A DNA stretch of 64,000 nucleotides. It comes from Bacteroidota bacterium. GTDB taxonomy: Bacteria > Bacteroidota > Bacteroidia > Cytophagales > Cyclobacteriaceae. Position 1 is the first letter of the stretch. Every line of letters starts with the position of its first letter. The notes beneath the pieces were generated by a model. The model was not told the DNA's origin. It made no database searches and saw only the letters and a list, made by a program, of their open reading frames with translations. The translations under genes were made by a program, and so were the position numbers. Below, one piece after another: positions 43,980 through 52,663 of the stretch. Location: contig JAJRQT010000203.1 of the NCBI GenBank assembly GCA_024280115.1, positions 1 through 64,000 on the forward strand, written 5' to 3'.

Positions 43980-45140
43980 ATGAGTAAAGAAGCTAATTCA
44001 CCGGCGATAAAAAATGATTGGTACACTGACCTCTCAGATCAGGCACTAAATAACAAACATATCGTGCATGAATATTTTAATCTGAGATTCACAAAACTTG
44101 TCGTCCGGGAAGTTATAAAATATCTTAGTGATTATTATTTCAGAGCAAAATTCGTTGGTTTTGAAAATATGCCAAAGAGGAACAATCCCGACGCTCCACT
44201 GATTTTTGCAAGCAATCATTCAGGAATGGCTTTTCCCTGGGATGGGATCATTTTGGCATCCGGAATTTATGAGATGTTTGATTACGGTCCTAAAAGTATG
44301 AGGCCGCTGGCATCTCCAATGCTTTCTGAATCAGTGCTGATGAATCCATATCTCTATGAAAATCTATGGAAAATAGTTGGTTCTGTTGACGCATCATTTC
44401 TGAATTTTGAAACCATGATGCTTCAAAATGAACATAATTTGCTGATATATCCTGAAGGGGTTCCGGGAATCGGAAAAGGATTTAATAAGCGCTATCAGTT
44501 GCAGCGGTTTTCTTCGTCATTCATTACCATGTCGATTAAATATAAAACGGATATAGTTCCTTTATTAACCGTAAATGGAGAATTTATCAACCCCTATGCA
44601 TACCGGTCAGGCTGGTTAAATAAATTAGTCAATAAAATCGGTGTTCCGTTTTTACCTCTGGGATTAGTTTCACTATTCATACCCTTTCAACCATGGATAT
44701 TTTATATGGGATTTCCGGCAAAATTGACTTACGTTCTCGGAAAACCAATAAAAGTTCATGAGATGACCGATAAGCCAATCGATGAAATTTCGTATGAAGA
44801 ATTAGTGGATATCAAAGAGCGGGTGAGGACAGAAATGCAACAACAATTAAATAATGCCGTTGAGAAATATGGAAAAAAGCCATTTTATTTCAGAGAATTT
44901 TTGTCCTTGACATTTAAAAATTTAGATAAATTGCCATATTCAATGCCATTTGGTTGGCCGCTATTATTTGAACAGTTTAATTTATCATGGAAAAAAATTA
45001 AAGTAGATGATCAGCCTTTAAAATTAGGATTTTTATCCACTTTTAAAATAATATTGAAATCTCCAAAACAACTCTTCTTCTACCTTCCAATTATTGGATG
45101 GATACCTTTATTAATGAAAGGATTAAAAAGGAAAACCTGA
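43980..45140 (+). CDS. PlsC-like glycerolipid acyltransferase
   Basis: A 386-residue membrane-associated acyltransferase. The catalytic His is in ASNHSGMAFPWDG, a wider-spaced form of the HX4D motif, and the substrate block YPEGVPGIGKGFNKRYQLQRF is characteristic of a distinct phospholipid/glycerol acyltransferase clade. A hydrophobic segment (FLPLGLVSLFIPFQPWIFYMGF) follows. The last 70 residues (KIILKSPKQLFFYLPIIGWIP) are also apolar. It is divergent from the broken GMC gene and lies 37 bp before an HSL-type hydrolase, so acyl-lipid metabolism is the likely theme. The particular lipid made is unknown. Confidence 0.88.
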   Translation: MSKEANSPAIKNDWYTDLSDQALNNKHIVHEYFNLRFTKLVVREVIKYLSDYYFRAKFVGFENMPKRNNPDAPLIFASNHSGMAFPWDGIILASGIYEMFDYGPKSMRPLASPMLSESVLMNPYLYENLWKIVGSVDASFLNFETMMLQNEHNLLIYPEGVPGIGKGFNKRYQLQRFSSSFITMSIKYKTDIVPLLTVNGEFINPYAYRSGWLNKLVNKIGVPFLPLGLVSLFIPFQPWIFYMGFPAKLTYVLGKPIKVHEMTDKPIDEISYEELVDIKERVRTEMQQQLNNAVEKYGKKPFYFREFLSLTFKNLDKLPYSMPFGWPLLFEQFNLSWKKIKVDDQPLKLGFLSTFKIILKSPKQLFFYLPIIGWIPLLMKGLKRKT

Positions 45141-45177
45141 ACGGCAACTTGAAGATATTTTTATAACGTGAAGGAGC

Positions 45178-46092
45178 ATGGCATCATTGAAACATAACTT
45201 CTTAAAGGGAGTCCTTAATACTTTGAGTCTTCCAATGTATTGGAAGTTGCCCCCTGTCGATCATTTGAGGAGCATACTAGAAACTTCCACCATGATGGCA
45301 ACATTGCCATGGGGTGTTACTTTTGAGAAAATAGAGTTAAACGAAGCAGGTGCTGAATGGCTTACGCCAAACAATGCCGAAGATGGGCATATATTGCTTT
45401 ATATACATGGTGGCGGATATGTAATTGGCTCTCCTCATACACATCGTGCGATCGCAGGCAAGATCGCTAAGGGGATCCATGCAAATTGCCTGTTAATAGA
45501 TTATAGAAAAGCGCCGGAATATCCATTTCCTGCGGCATTAAATGATGCATATTACTCTTATAATTATTTGCTTGAAAAAGGGTACGATCCGAAAAGAATA
45601 GTCATTGTTGGTGATTCGGCCGGAGGAGGATTGACTTTAGCAATGCAATTCAAGCTTCGTTCAGAAGGTTTACCGCTACCGCTTTGTTCTGTGTTACTCT
45701 CCCCATATCTGGATTTACACGGCTCCGGGGAATCAGTAGAGAAGAATGCTAAGAATGATCGTTTTCTCGATGTATTTGAAATGAGAAAGTGGGCTGATAT
45801 GTATGCAGGTGATCATGATTTCTCGAATCCATTGATTTCTCCATTATTTGGTAATTTCAGAGGGCTACCTCCAATTCTTGTTCAGTCGAGTGAAAGTGAG
45901 GTACTTTACAATGATTCTACAAGATTTGTAAGCAAGGCCAAAAAACAAGGAGTGAAAATTACATTTCAAACATGGCATGGCCTAATTCACTGGTGGCATA
46001 TGTTTGGAGGGATGCCTGAAGCCAAGGAGGCGATTGATAAAATAATACAATTCATCGCTGAGCATTACGGTTCTGCTAAAACAAAACCTTAG
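45178..46092 (+). CDS. HSL-family alpha/beta-hydrolase (esterase/lipase, family IV)
   Basis: A 304-residue cytosolic ester hydrolase of the hormone-sensitive-lipase family. The oxyanion motif YIHGGGYVIGS is followed by the nucleophile Ser in VGDSAGGG. The acid is in the QSSESEVLYNDS region, where Glu or Asp fills the role, and the His is in HGLIHWWH. A short amphipathic N-terminal helix (KHNFLKGVLNTLS) caps the site, as in the family. It lies in one unit with the preceding acyltransferase gene, suggesting that the two act on related acyl esters. The preferred chain length cannot be read from sequence. Confidence 0.9.
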   Translation: MASLKHNFLKGVLNTLSLPMYWKLPPVDHLRSILETSTMMATLPWGVTFEKIELNEAGAEWLTPNNAEDGHILLYIHGGGYVIGSPHTHRAIAGKIAKGIHANCLLIDYRKAPEYPFPAALNDAYYSYNYLLEKGYDPKRIVIVGDSAGGGLTLAMQFKLRSEGLPLPLCSVLLSPYLDLHGSGESVEKNAKNDRFLDVFEMRKWADMYAGDHDFSNPLISPLFGNFRGLPPILVQSSESEVLYNDSTRFVSKAKKQGVKITFQTWHGLIHWWHMFGGMPEAKEAIDKIIQFIAEHYGSAKTKP

Positions 46093-46295
46093 AATTTTAT
46101 ATTCAACATGGATTATAAATTTTGAATTTTATTCATCGTTATACCATTTCATAACCATCATTTAAATCCTCCAACCTTCTGCAAATGAGCGGAATTTGAG
46201 TGCAATTTTTTTTTTTAATCATAATTGAATCTTTTAGATGAATAAAACGTTTTTCTTATGTAAATTGTGCTATTACAAACAAGAGTTAAAATAAC

Positions 46296-46784
46296 ATGGA
46301 AGATCTATTTAAAAAATTTTTGTACACTGGAGTAGGATTGGTAGCAATGACTGCCGAAAAAATTCAGAAATCAGTTAATAATCTGGTAAATGAGGGTAAA
46401 CTCTCCATTGAGGAGGGGAAAAAGGTAGTTGATAAGCTGGTCAGTGATGGCAAGCTATCGGCGGAAGAAGGTAAAAAAGTAGTTGAAGATTTCGTAGCAA
46501 AAGGTAAAGTCTCAACAGAAGAAGGCAAAAAACTTGTTGATGATTTTTTTAAGAATGCAAAGACAAAAAAAGACGAAGTTGAAACACAGCTTAAAAGTAT
46601 TGTTGAGCGAGTTTTAAGTAATTTTGATTTTGCAACAACTAAGGAATTAGATGCGCTTAAAAAGAAGGTTGCCGCTTTGGAGGCAAAGCAAAAAACTGTT
46701 AAAAAACCGGTGACTAAAACAACGGCAAAAGCGGTTAAAAAACCTGTAGCTCAGGCTACTAAGAAAGTAACGGCTACTGTTTAA
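46296..46784 (+). CDS. Phasin-like protein with three 18-residue repeats and a basic tail
   Basis: A 162-residue protein. After a short apolar N terminus (FLYTGVGLVAMTAEK) come three tandem 18-residue repeats at 34-51, 52-69 and 70-87, each beginning GK(L/V)S.EEGKK. Then follow a coiled-coil stretch (ATTKELDALKKKVAALEAKQ) and a Lys/Ala/Thr/Pro tail like that of PhaF and histone H1-like proteins. Phasins coat storage granules, and the tail can bind DNA. No polyhydroxyalkanoate synthase is in the window, so the granule link is open; it may instead organise membrane or nucleoid. A terminator follows. Confidence 0.75.
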   Translation: MEDLFKKFLYTGVGLVAMTAEKIQKSVNNLVNEGKLSIEEGKKVVDKLVSDGKLSAEEGKKVVEDFVAKGKVSTEEGKKLVDDFFKNAKTKKDEVETQLKSIVERVLSNFDFATTKELDALKKKVAALEAKQKTVKKPVTKTTAKAVKKPVAQATKKVTATV

Positions 46785-46808
46785 TAAGTGAAAATATTGC
46801 TAATTAAA

Positions 46809-46849
46809 AAATGCCAAAGTCAATTTTGATTTTGGCATTTATTTTTTTT
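46809..46849 (+). terminator. Rho-independent terminator
   Basis: The stem AAATGCCAAA/TTTGGCATTT followed by a run of T lies 25 bases after the phasin-like gene. Confidence 0.9.
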
Positions 46850-46904
46850 AATGCAGACCAAATGAATAGTTTTTTTAACTTGGTCAAAAAATACAAATCA
46901 ATTT

Positions 46905-48602
46905 ATGTTCTTCAATAAGACTATTGACAATATAGGCAGGATCAGAAAACTTGTAGAGGTTTTGCTAAAATATGGATTTGAAGATATAGTAGTAAATACA
47001 GGCTTGCGAAATCTTCTTTCACCTAATAAAAAAACTAAAGGCCGAATATCAGCGGAAGAAGAGTTGTTTTCTCAAACCCGTTGGGAACGAATCCGGCTAA
47101 TTATGGAAGAGCTTGGTCCTACTTATATCAAATTAGGGCAAATGCTTAGCAACAGACCCGATTTATTGCCTGAGCCGCTGATAAAGGAATTTGAAAAGCT
47201 GCTTGATAAAGTACCGCCATTCGAAATAGAGAAGGTTAAAGAGATTATCGAGGGAGAGTTCGACAAATCCATTGAAGACTTATTTATTTATTTTGATGAA
47301 AAACCCATTGGTTCTGCAAGTATTGGACAGGTTCACAGAGCCAGGTTGTCTGATGGCGAAGATGTTGTTGTTAAAGTGCAAAGGCCAAATGCTAAAAGAC
47401 AGGTAGTCGCTGACCTTTCCTTGCTTAAAGAATTTGTAAAGCTTACGGAAAATTACTTTTTCAAGGCCGGCATACTCAATCCAATAGAAATCGTTGACAC
47501 ATTCGCGAAAAGCTTACAAAATGAACTGGATTACACTACCGAAGCCAGAAATCTGAGTCAATTCAGGACATTGTATAGTGATTTTAATAGTTTATATATT
47601 CCAAAGCCATATCGTGAATTGACAACTAAAAAGGTGCTCACCATCGAATTTATTAGTGGCTGCAGAGTTAATGATATTCCAATAATAAAATCCTGGGGTT
47701 TAAGGCCTGCGGATATTGCTAAAAAAGGACTGGATATTTATTTAAAGCAAATTTTTGAAGTTGGAGTATTTCATGCAGATCCGCATCCTGGAAATATTCT
47801 CATCAAACCAAATGGAAAAATAGGGCTCATAGATTTTGGTATGGTCGGTAAACTTGTGCAGTCTCAACGGTTTGCATTTGCCGGTGTATTTATCAGCCTT
47901 GCAAAAAAAGATGCCAAAAGTATGGCGACAAATCTGCGCAGATTGGCTATTGACCATGAGATCAATGACATGCGTGCATTTGAATACGATTTGAATGACC
48001 TGATTCAGGATTTTGTGGTCCTGTCCCAGGAAGATATTGGCGTTCGGGACTTAACAGCGAGATTACAAAAACTTGCGTATAAATATAAACTTCAAATACC
48101 AGGTGTTATATTTTTGGTACTGAGAGCCTTAGCAATCCTGGAAAGCACTGCCAAATCCCTGGATCCTAAATTTGATGTACTTGAGAATATTAAACCGTAT
48201 GGTATAAAATTGATTGCCGAGCAGTACAGTATTAAAAATATATCGAGTGAAGTAAGCCATTCTGTAGCTCAGACTTTTGCTTTACTTTCTAATTTGCCAT
48301 TGGATATTCGGGATATTGTAAAGCAAGTGAGGAAAGGTAAAATTGTATTAAATACCCGACAGGTAGGATATGAAAAATATCAACGCCAAATGGATTTCAT
48401 TGCCAACAGAATTGTAATGGCAGTCATTATCGGGGCTTTGATCATTTCTTCTGCCTTAAGCTATGGAATTGCAATTGGGAAGGATGTAGCTGGTTTTCTT
48501 GGGATGCCTTATTTTAGCATAGTTTGCATATTAATCGCGGGCTTTCTGACTTTTGTAATTTTTATTAATGACTACAGAAGCGGAAGAAACAGGCATCAAT
48601 AA
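46905..48602 (+). CDS. ABC1/UbiB/AarF-family atypical kinase
   Basis: A 565-residue protein kinase-like ATPase of the UbiB family. The hallmark KxGQ motif is in PTYIKLGQMLSNRPDLLP. The Ala-rich loop reads PIGSASIGQVHRA and the catalytic Lys is in VVVKVQRP. HADPHPGN and the metal DFG form the active site (GLIDFGMVGKL). Two C-terminal membrane helices (about 505-555) anchor it. In proteobacteria the protein supports ubiquinone synthesis. Bacteroidota use menaquinone, so the role here is likely general quinone or isoprenoid lipid handling; an HMG-CoA reductase gene lies nearby. Its end overlaps the convergent DUF445 gene by 7 bases. Confidence 0.9.
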   Translation: MFFNKTIDNIGRIRKLVEVLLKYGFEDIVVNTGLRNLLSPNKKTKGRISAEEELFSQTRWERIRLIMEELGPTYIKLGQMLSNRPDLLPEPLIKEFEKLLDKVPPFEIEKVKEIIEGEFDKSIEDLFIYFDEKPIGSASIGQVHRARLSDGEDVVVKVQRPNAKRQVVADLSLLKEFVKLTENYFFKAGILNPIEIVDTFAKSLQNELDYTTEARNLSQFRTLYSDFNSLYIPKPYRELTTKKVLTIEFISGCRVNDIPIIKSWGLRPADIAKKGLDIYLKQIFEVGVFHADPHPGNILIKPNGKIGLIDFGMVGKLVQSQRFAFAGVFISLAKKDAKSMATNLRRLAIDHEINDMRAFEYDLNDLIQDFVVLSQEDIGVRDLTARLQKLAYKYKLQIPGVIFLVLRALAILESTAKSLDPKFDVLENIKPYGIKLIAEQYSIKNISSEVSHSVAQTFALLSNLPLDIRDIVKQVRKGKIVLNTRQVGYEKYQRQMDFIANRIVMAVIIGALIISSALSYGIAIGKDVAGFLGMPYFSIVCILIAGFLTFVIFINDYRSGRNRHQ

Positions 48603-49813
48603 AACGCTATAAAATATTGTAAAAGACCCGCAACTCCTCCGAGAATTGCACCAATAACAATTAGCTTAGTTTCGTCTTCTTTAAAAACAGGTCTTAAAAA
48701 TGCTTCAAATTCTACAGGAGGAAGTTCTGCCATTTTAGTTCTGAGTATGTGTTCCAGGTCAAGTGCATTTTCAGCGTATCCAAATACATTTCTTATGTTC
48801 ATGGGTAATTCCTGCATAAACCTGAAGCATGCAATATTCCGGATATGAGTAAATAGTTGACTACCGGTTGTTATTTCCACGAGAGACTTGATCAATCCCG
48901 CCATTTCATTGATGGTTTGTTCTATTTGTTTTTGAACAATCTTTTCTAATTTTTCAGATCCCGGGCCCCTGATAATGTATTCAAATATGTTTTCAATAGT
49001 TATTATTTTTGAAGCCACAATATTGGAATATTCTGTAGAGACCTCTTTTTGTCTTTTAATAAACATCCCCTGAATAGTTAATTTCCCAATTTTGATTGGG
49101 TTCAAAGGGCGGAATATCAGCTTCAATGCCAGAAAATTAGTGAAATATCCAACAAGAACTCCAAATAATGGTAATATCCACCAAAATGGGAAATAATACC
49201 ACACCACCATTTGGGTGAGTCCGAATATGAACCCAAAGTACAATCCCGATTTCATAATAAATTTAAACTCAGCTTCTCCGCATTTTAAAAACATCTGGTT
49301 GAGTAACTTTTTATTTTGGGTGAGCGAGCTTACGGCCAGGTATTTCAGATCGAGCATGCCGGAAAAATCTTTTTCGACATCTTTCATCATTTCTTCAACA
49401 ATAACCGGCAGATTGGCACTTACATTTTTATAAACATTTTCTTTTAAACTATGTGGGGCATTCTGCCAGATCCTGTGAAGTTTAGCGTCCATTACCTCGT
49501 CTATTATCTGTTTAGATAAATTTTCGATGGAAGGCGCCATCTCTTCCGCGACCTTGCTTGGTTTTATTTTAGAAAACTGCACTCCGATGTCCAGAAGTTT
49601 GGTAGTCCACAAATCAACAGCGGTTTCTGCCATCTTCCTGGCTTTGGAAGGGATAATACCCTGCCACCCGAAAGGTTTTACACCAAAATATTCAATGGGA
49701 TAAAAAGTCATTTTTATGGCCAGCACATTGGTAATCCAACCAACCAATGCACTAACCAGAGGTATAGTGAGGTACGGTAGGTATCCTAATATCTCATCAA
49801 AATTTATGGCCAT
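48596..49813 (-). CDS. DUF445-family membrane protein
   Basis: A 405-residue inner-membrane protein of the DUF445 (YheB/YjiN) family. The N-terminal segment PLVSALVGWITNVLAIKMTFYPIEYFG, with G.P.GWQGIIPSKARKMAE-like sequence after it, is the family signature. It is repeated in the middle (FGVLVGYFTNFLALKLIF, MFIKRQKEVS). A terminal helix (VIGAILGGVAGLLQYFIAFY) closes it. The family's biochemical role is unknown; the internal duplication and membrane anchors suggest a scaffold or lipid-linked role. Confidence 0.88.
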   Translation of the reverse strand: MAINFDEILGYLPYLTIPLVSALVGWITNVLAIKMTFYPIEYFGVKPFGWQGIIPSKARKMAETAVDLWTTKLLDIGVQFSKIKPSKVAEEMAPSIENLSKQIIDEVMDAKLHRIWQNAPHSLKENVYKNVSANLPVIVEEMMKDVEKDFSGMLDLKYLAVSSLTQNKKLLNQMFLKCGEAEFKFIMKSGLYFGFIFGLTQMVVWYYFPFWWILPLFGVLVGYFTNFLALKLIFRPLNPIKIGKLTIQGMFIKRQKEVSTEYSNIVASKIITIENIFEYIIRGPGSEKLEKIVQKQIEQTINEMAGLIKSLVEITTGSQLFTHIRNIACFRFMQELPMNIRNVFGYAENALDLEHILRTKMAELPPVEFEAFLRPVFKEDETKLIVIGAILGGVAGLLQYFIAFY

Positions 49814-49944
49814 TGAACAGAAATCTAAAAAAACTTAATTATGAAGCTAATATCGTGTAAATTCAAGGCAATTAACTTTAATTTTTTCAAAGTGTTTCAT
49901 ATAATTATTAAAATTTAAATTCAATCTAACCAAAACCTGAGCAC

Positions 49945-51489
49945 ATGTTAGTTCCACAATTAATTTTACGACAACTCTATACCAATGGCAGTCTTCAAAA
50001 TATTGATGACGGGATTCAGTTTTCCTTAAAAAACCGTTTGGCGAATACCAAGCTTTTATCAATTAAGGAAATAAAGATTGATGATGAAAAAATTGACTTG
50101 GCAAGGGTAAATATCGTTTTTGAAGATGATTCTGAAATAGCTGCCTCAATGGTGCCAGACAATCCTGTGGACTTTCCTCTGAAAAAAATAATTAATATAA
50201 AAATCGATGATCTTAATCTATCTGAAGCAAAACATAAAATAGGAATTAAGTTTTTAACAGATACTTTTGGGAAATTGTCACTGAAAGTTGAAGATTCGAT
50301 TGCTGCAGATACTGCTCATATAATCAGGATTCCAAGAAATTCTAAAGACGATTATAGTGAATCTATCATCGCTGAGCGCCAGTCGTTTATAGAAAAATAC
50401 TCAAAGAAAAAGTACGATAACCTTTTCAAATATTCATTTGACCCCCATATCACAGAAGGTAATATAGAAAACTTTACAGGTGTAATACAGGTACCATTGG
50501 GTTTTGCCGGCCCTATAACCATAAATGGTGAACATGCTAAAGGTGAATTCATTGTGCCTCTGGCAACAACTGAAGGAACTCTTGTGGCTTCGTACAATCG
50601 TGGTATTAAGGTAATTAATTTGTGTGGCGGAGTAAAGGTGACTGTTGTCGGGGATGCTATGCAAAGAGCTCCGGTTTTTGTATTTGAAGATGCGAGAGGA
50701 TCAAGAGATTTTATTAAATGGGTTGAAGAGCACAATGATAAAATTAGGCAAGAGGCGGAAGCGACTTCATCAGTTGCAAAGCTTCAATACATCGATCATT
50801 TTTTATCCAATAAATTCGCTTATCTGAGATTCAATTACAGTACTGGGGATGCAGCTGGTCAGAATATGTCAGGACGAGCCACTTTTGCCGCTTGTAGCTG
50901 GATTATAGATAATTATAAAAAAGGAGAGATTAAAAATTTCTATCTGGAATCGAATCTGGCAACAGATAAAAAAGCTTCACAGATCAACGTTATGCGCAGT
51001 AGGGGAAAGAGAGTAACTGCCGAAGCCACAATTGAGCGAGATGTACTCATTCAGCATATGCGTGTAGAACCGGAAAAAATAAATTATCACTCAAATATTT
51101 CCAACATCGGGGCTTTTTTAAGCGGCGCCAATCACAATGGAGCTCACTCACCCAATGCTATTACAGCGATGTTTATTGCCACAGGTCAGGATGTGGCCAA
51201 TGTTTCTGAATCTTCCGCTGGAATTTTATATACAGAAATGACTCCTGAAGGTAATTTGTATATCTCTTTAACAATACCCTCACTGATAGTTGCATCCTAT
51301 GGAGGAGGAACAGGGTTGCCATCTCAAAAGGAATGTCTGGAAGTGATGGATTGCTACGGGAAAGGAAAAGTAAATAAGCTTGCAGAAATAATAGGTGCTG
51401 TTGCGCTTGCAGGAGAAATTTCATTAGGAAGTGCTATTTCCTCATCGGATTGGGTATCAAGCCATGAAACTTATGGAAGAAACCGGTGA
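49945..51489 (+). CDS. Hydroxymethylglutaryl-CoA reductase with an N-terminal extension
   Basis: This enzyme reduces HMG-CoA to mevalonate for isoprenoid synthesis. The 514-residue protein shows the family blocks: ENFTGVIQVPLG, PLATTEGTLVAS with catalytic Glu210, GDAAGQNMSGRATF with Asp302, DKKASQINVMRSRGKRVTAEA with the catalytic Lys at 342-343, and GANHNGAHSPNAITAMFIATGQD. It lacks the membrane anchor of eukaryotic class I enzymes. It has about 125 extra N-terminal residues, predicted beta-rich, that I do not recognise. No other mevalonate gene is in the window. Its stop codon abuts that of the convergent TPR gene. Confidence 0.93.
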   Translation: MLVPQLILRQLYTNGSLQNIDDGIQFSLKNRLANTKLLSIKEIKIDDEKIDLARVNIVFEDDSEIAASMVPDNPVDFPLKKIINIKIDDLNLSEAKHKIGIKFLTDTFGKLSLKVEDSIAADTAHIIRIPRNSKDDYSESIIAERQSFIEKYSKKKYDNLFKYSFDPHITEGNIENFTGVIQVPLGFAGPITINGEHAKGEFIVPLATTEGTLVASYNRGIKVINLCGGVKVTVVGDAMQRAPVFVFEDARGSRDFIKWVEEHNDKIRQEAEATSSVAKLQYIDHFLSNKFAYLRFNYSTGDAAGQNMSGRATFAACSWIIDNYKKGEIKNFYLESNLATDKKASQINVMRSRGKRVTAEATIERDVLIQHMRVEPEKINYHSNISNIGAFLSGANHNGAHSPNAITAMFIATGQDVANVSESSAGILYTEMTPEGNLYISLTIPSLIVASYGGGTGLPSQKECLEVMDCYGKGKVNKLAEIIGAVALAGEISLGSAISSSDWVSSHETYGRNR

Positions 51490-51810
51490 TTATAAGTCCA
51501 TCATAAACTCATCATAGGCATTTTTGATTTCTCTGAGCGCCAGGGCATCATTCTTTTTTGTCGCTAAAGTTATACCTGTCTCAAATATATTTTTGGCCTT
51601 TTCCTCCTTTCCTAAATCTAAATAAAGCTGAGCAAGATGGTAATAGGTAGGTACGTAATCCGGAAATTTTACTATTAACAATTCAAAATAATAAAGCGCT
51701 TTCTCCGGTTCAGAGCTTTTATATTCATTGGCTAACGCATAAATAATGAATGGGTCATTTTGATCCTCATTGTAATATTCTAAAAGTTGTTTTAGTCGCA
51801 GATCATTCAT
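51490..51810 (-). CDS. Small TPR protein
   Basis: A 106-residue soluble protein made of about two and a half tetratricopeptide repeats (PFIIYALANEYKSSEPEKALYYF, PTYYHLAQLYLDLGKEEKAKNIFETGI). It has no signal peptide or enzyme motif. It is probably an adaptor. It is transcribed away from the etf operon and converges on HMG-CoA reductase. Confidence 0.85.
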   Translation of the reverse strand: MNDLRLKQLLEYYNEDQNDPFIIYALANEYKSSEPEKALYYFELLIVKFPDYVPTYYHLAQLYLDLGKEEKAKNIFETGITLATKKNDALALREIKNAYDEFMMDL

Positions 51811-51897
51811 TTTTCTTTATTGATTTTTATTTTTTGAATTTAGTACTAACTTGGACGCAATAATTGAGTTACAAATTTTAGAATTATTAATTGAATT

Positions 51898-52635
51898 ATG
51901 AAGATATTAGTTTGCATAACTCACGTGCCGGATACTACGGCAAAAATTACTTTCATTGACAATAATACAAAGTTAAATGAATCGGGCATTCAATTTATCA
52001 TTGGTCCCTATGATGATTTTGCTTTGGCACGCGCCATTGAACTTAAAGAAACACATGGTGCCACAGTCACAGTTTTGAATGTCGGGGAAGCCAATACCGA
52101 ACCGACAATCAGAAAAGCTCTGGCTATTGGAGCAGATGATGCTATAAGAATTAATACTGCACCTACGGATTCGATGTATGTCGCTCATCAGATCGCTGAC
52201 GCTATTAAACAAGAGGCCTACGATCTGATATTAATGGGCAGAGAATCAATAGATTATAATAGTGGAGTTGTCCATGGTATAGTAGGGGCCTTACTCGATA
52301 TCCCATCGGTATCGCCGGTGATGGTTTTAGATATTGAAGGAACTACCGTTAAAATATCCAGAGAAATTGAAGGCGGCAAGGAGTTTTTAGAAGTAGAGCT
52401 TCCGATTGTGGCAGGATGCCAGGAACCGATTGCTGAATGGAAAATCCCGAATATGAGGGGAATCATGACAGCTAGATCAAAACCTTTGAAAGTGGTGGAA
52501 CCTGTGGCATTTAATCATTCAACTGAAACGGTTTCATATGAAAATCCACCTGAAAAAGGTTCTGTAAAATTGGTTGATGCTGAAAATGCCGAAGATCTGA
52601 TTGATTTGTTAAAAAATGAAGCTAAGGTCCTTTAA
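51898..52635 (+). CDS. etfB: Electron transfer flavoprotein subunit beta
   Basis: Beta subunit of the heterodimeric electron carrier that takes electrons from acyl-CoA and other flavin dehydrogenases. The 245-residue protein has the ETF-beta pattern: DDFALARAIELKE, VLNVGEANTEPTIRKALAIGADDAIRI, LILMGRESIDYNSG and VAGCQEPIAEW with NMRGIM. It is followed after 28 bases by the alpha subunit. The presence of ETF implies fatty-acid or amino-acid oxidation, consistent with the FadL porin and lipid enzymes upstream, although none is in this operon. Confidence 0.95.
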   Translation: MKILVCITHVPDTTAKITFIDNNTKLNESGIQFIIGPYDDFALARAIELKETHGATVTVLNVGEANTEPTIRKALAIGADDAIRINTAPTDSMYVAHQIADAIKQEAYDLILMGRESIDYNSGVVHGIVGALLDIPSVSPVMVLDIEGTTVKISREIEGGKEFLEVELPIVAGCQEPIAEWKIPNMRGIMTARSKPLKVVEPVAFNHSTETVSYENPPEKGSVKLVDAENAEDLIDLLKNEAKVL

Positions 52636-52663
52636 TAATTTTTGAGATTTAAAATAGTATAAG

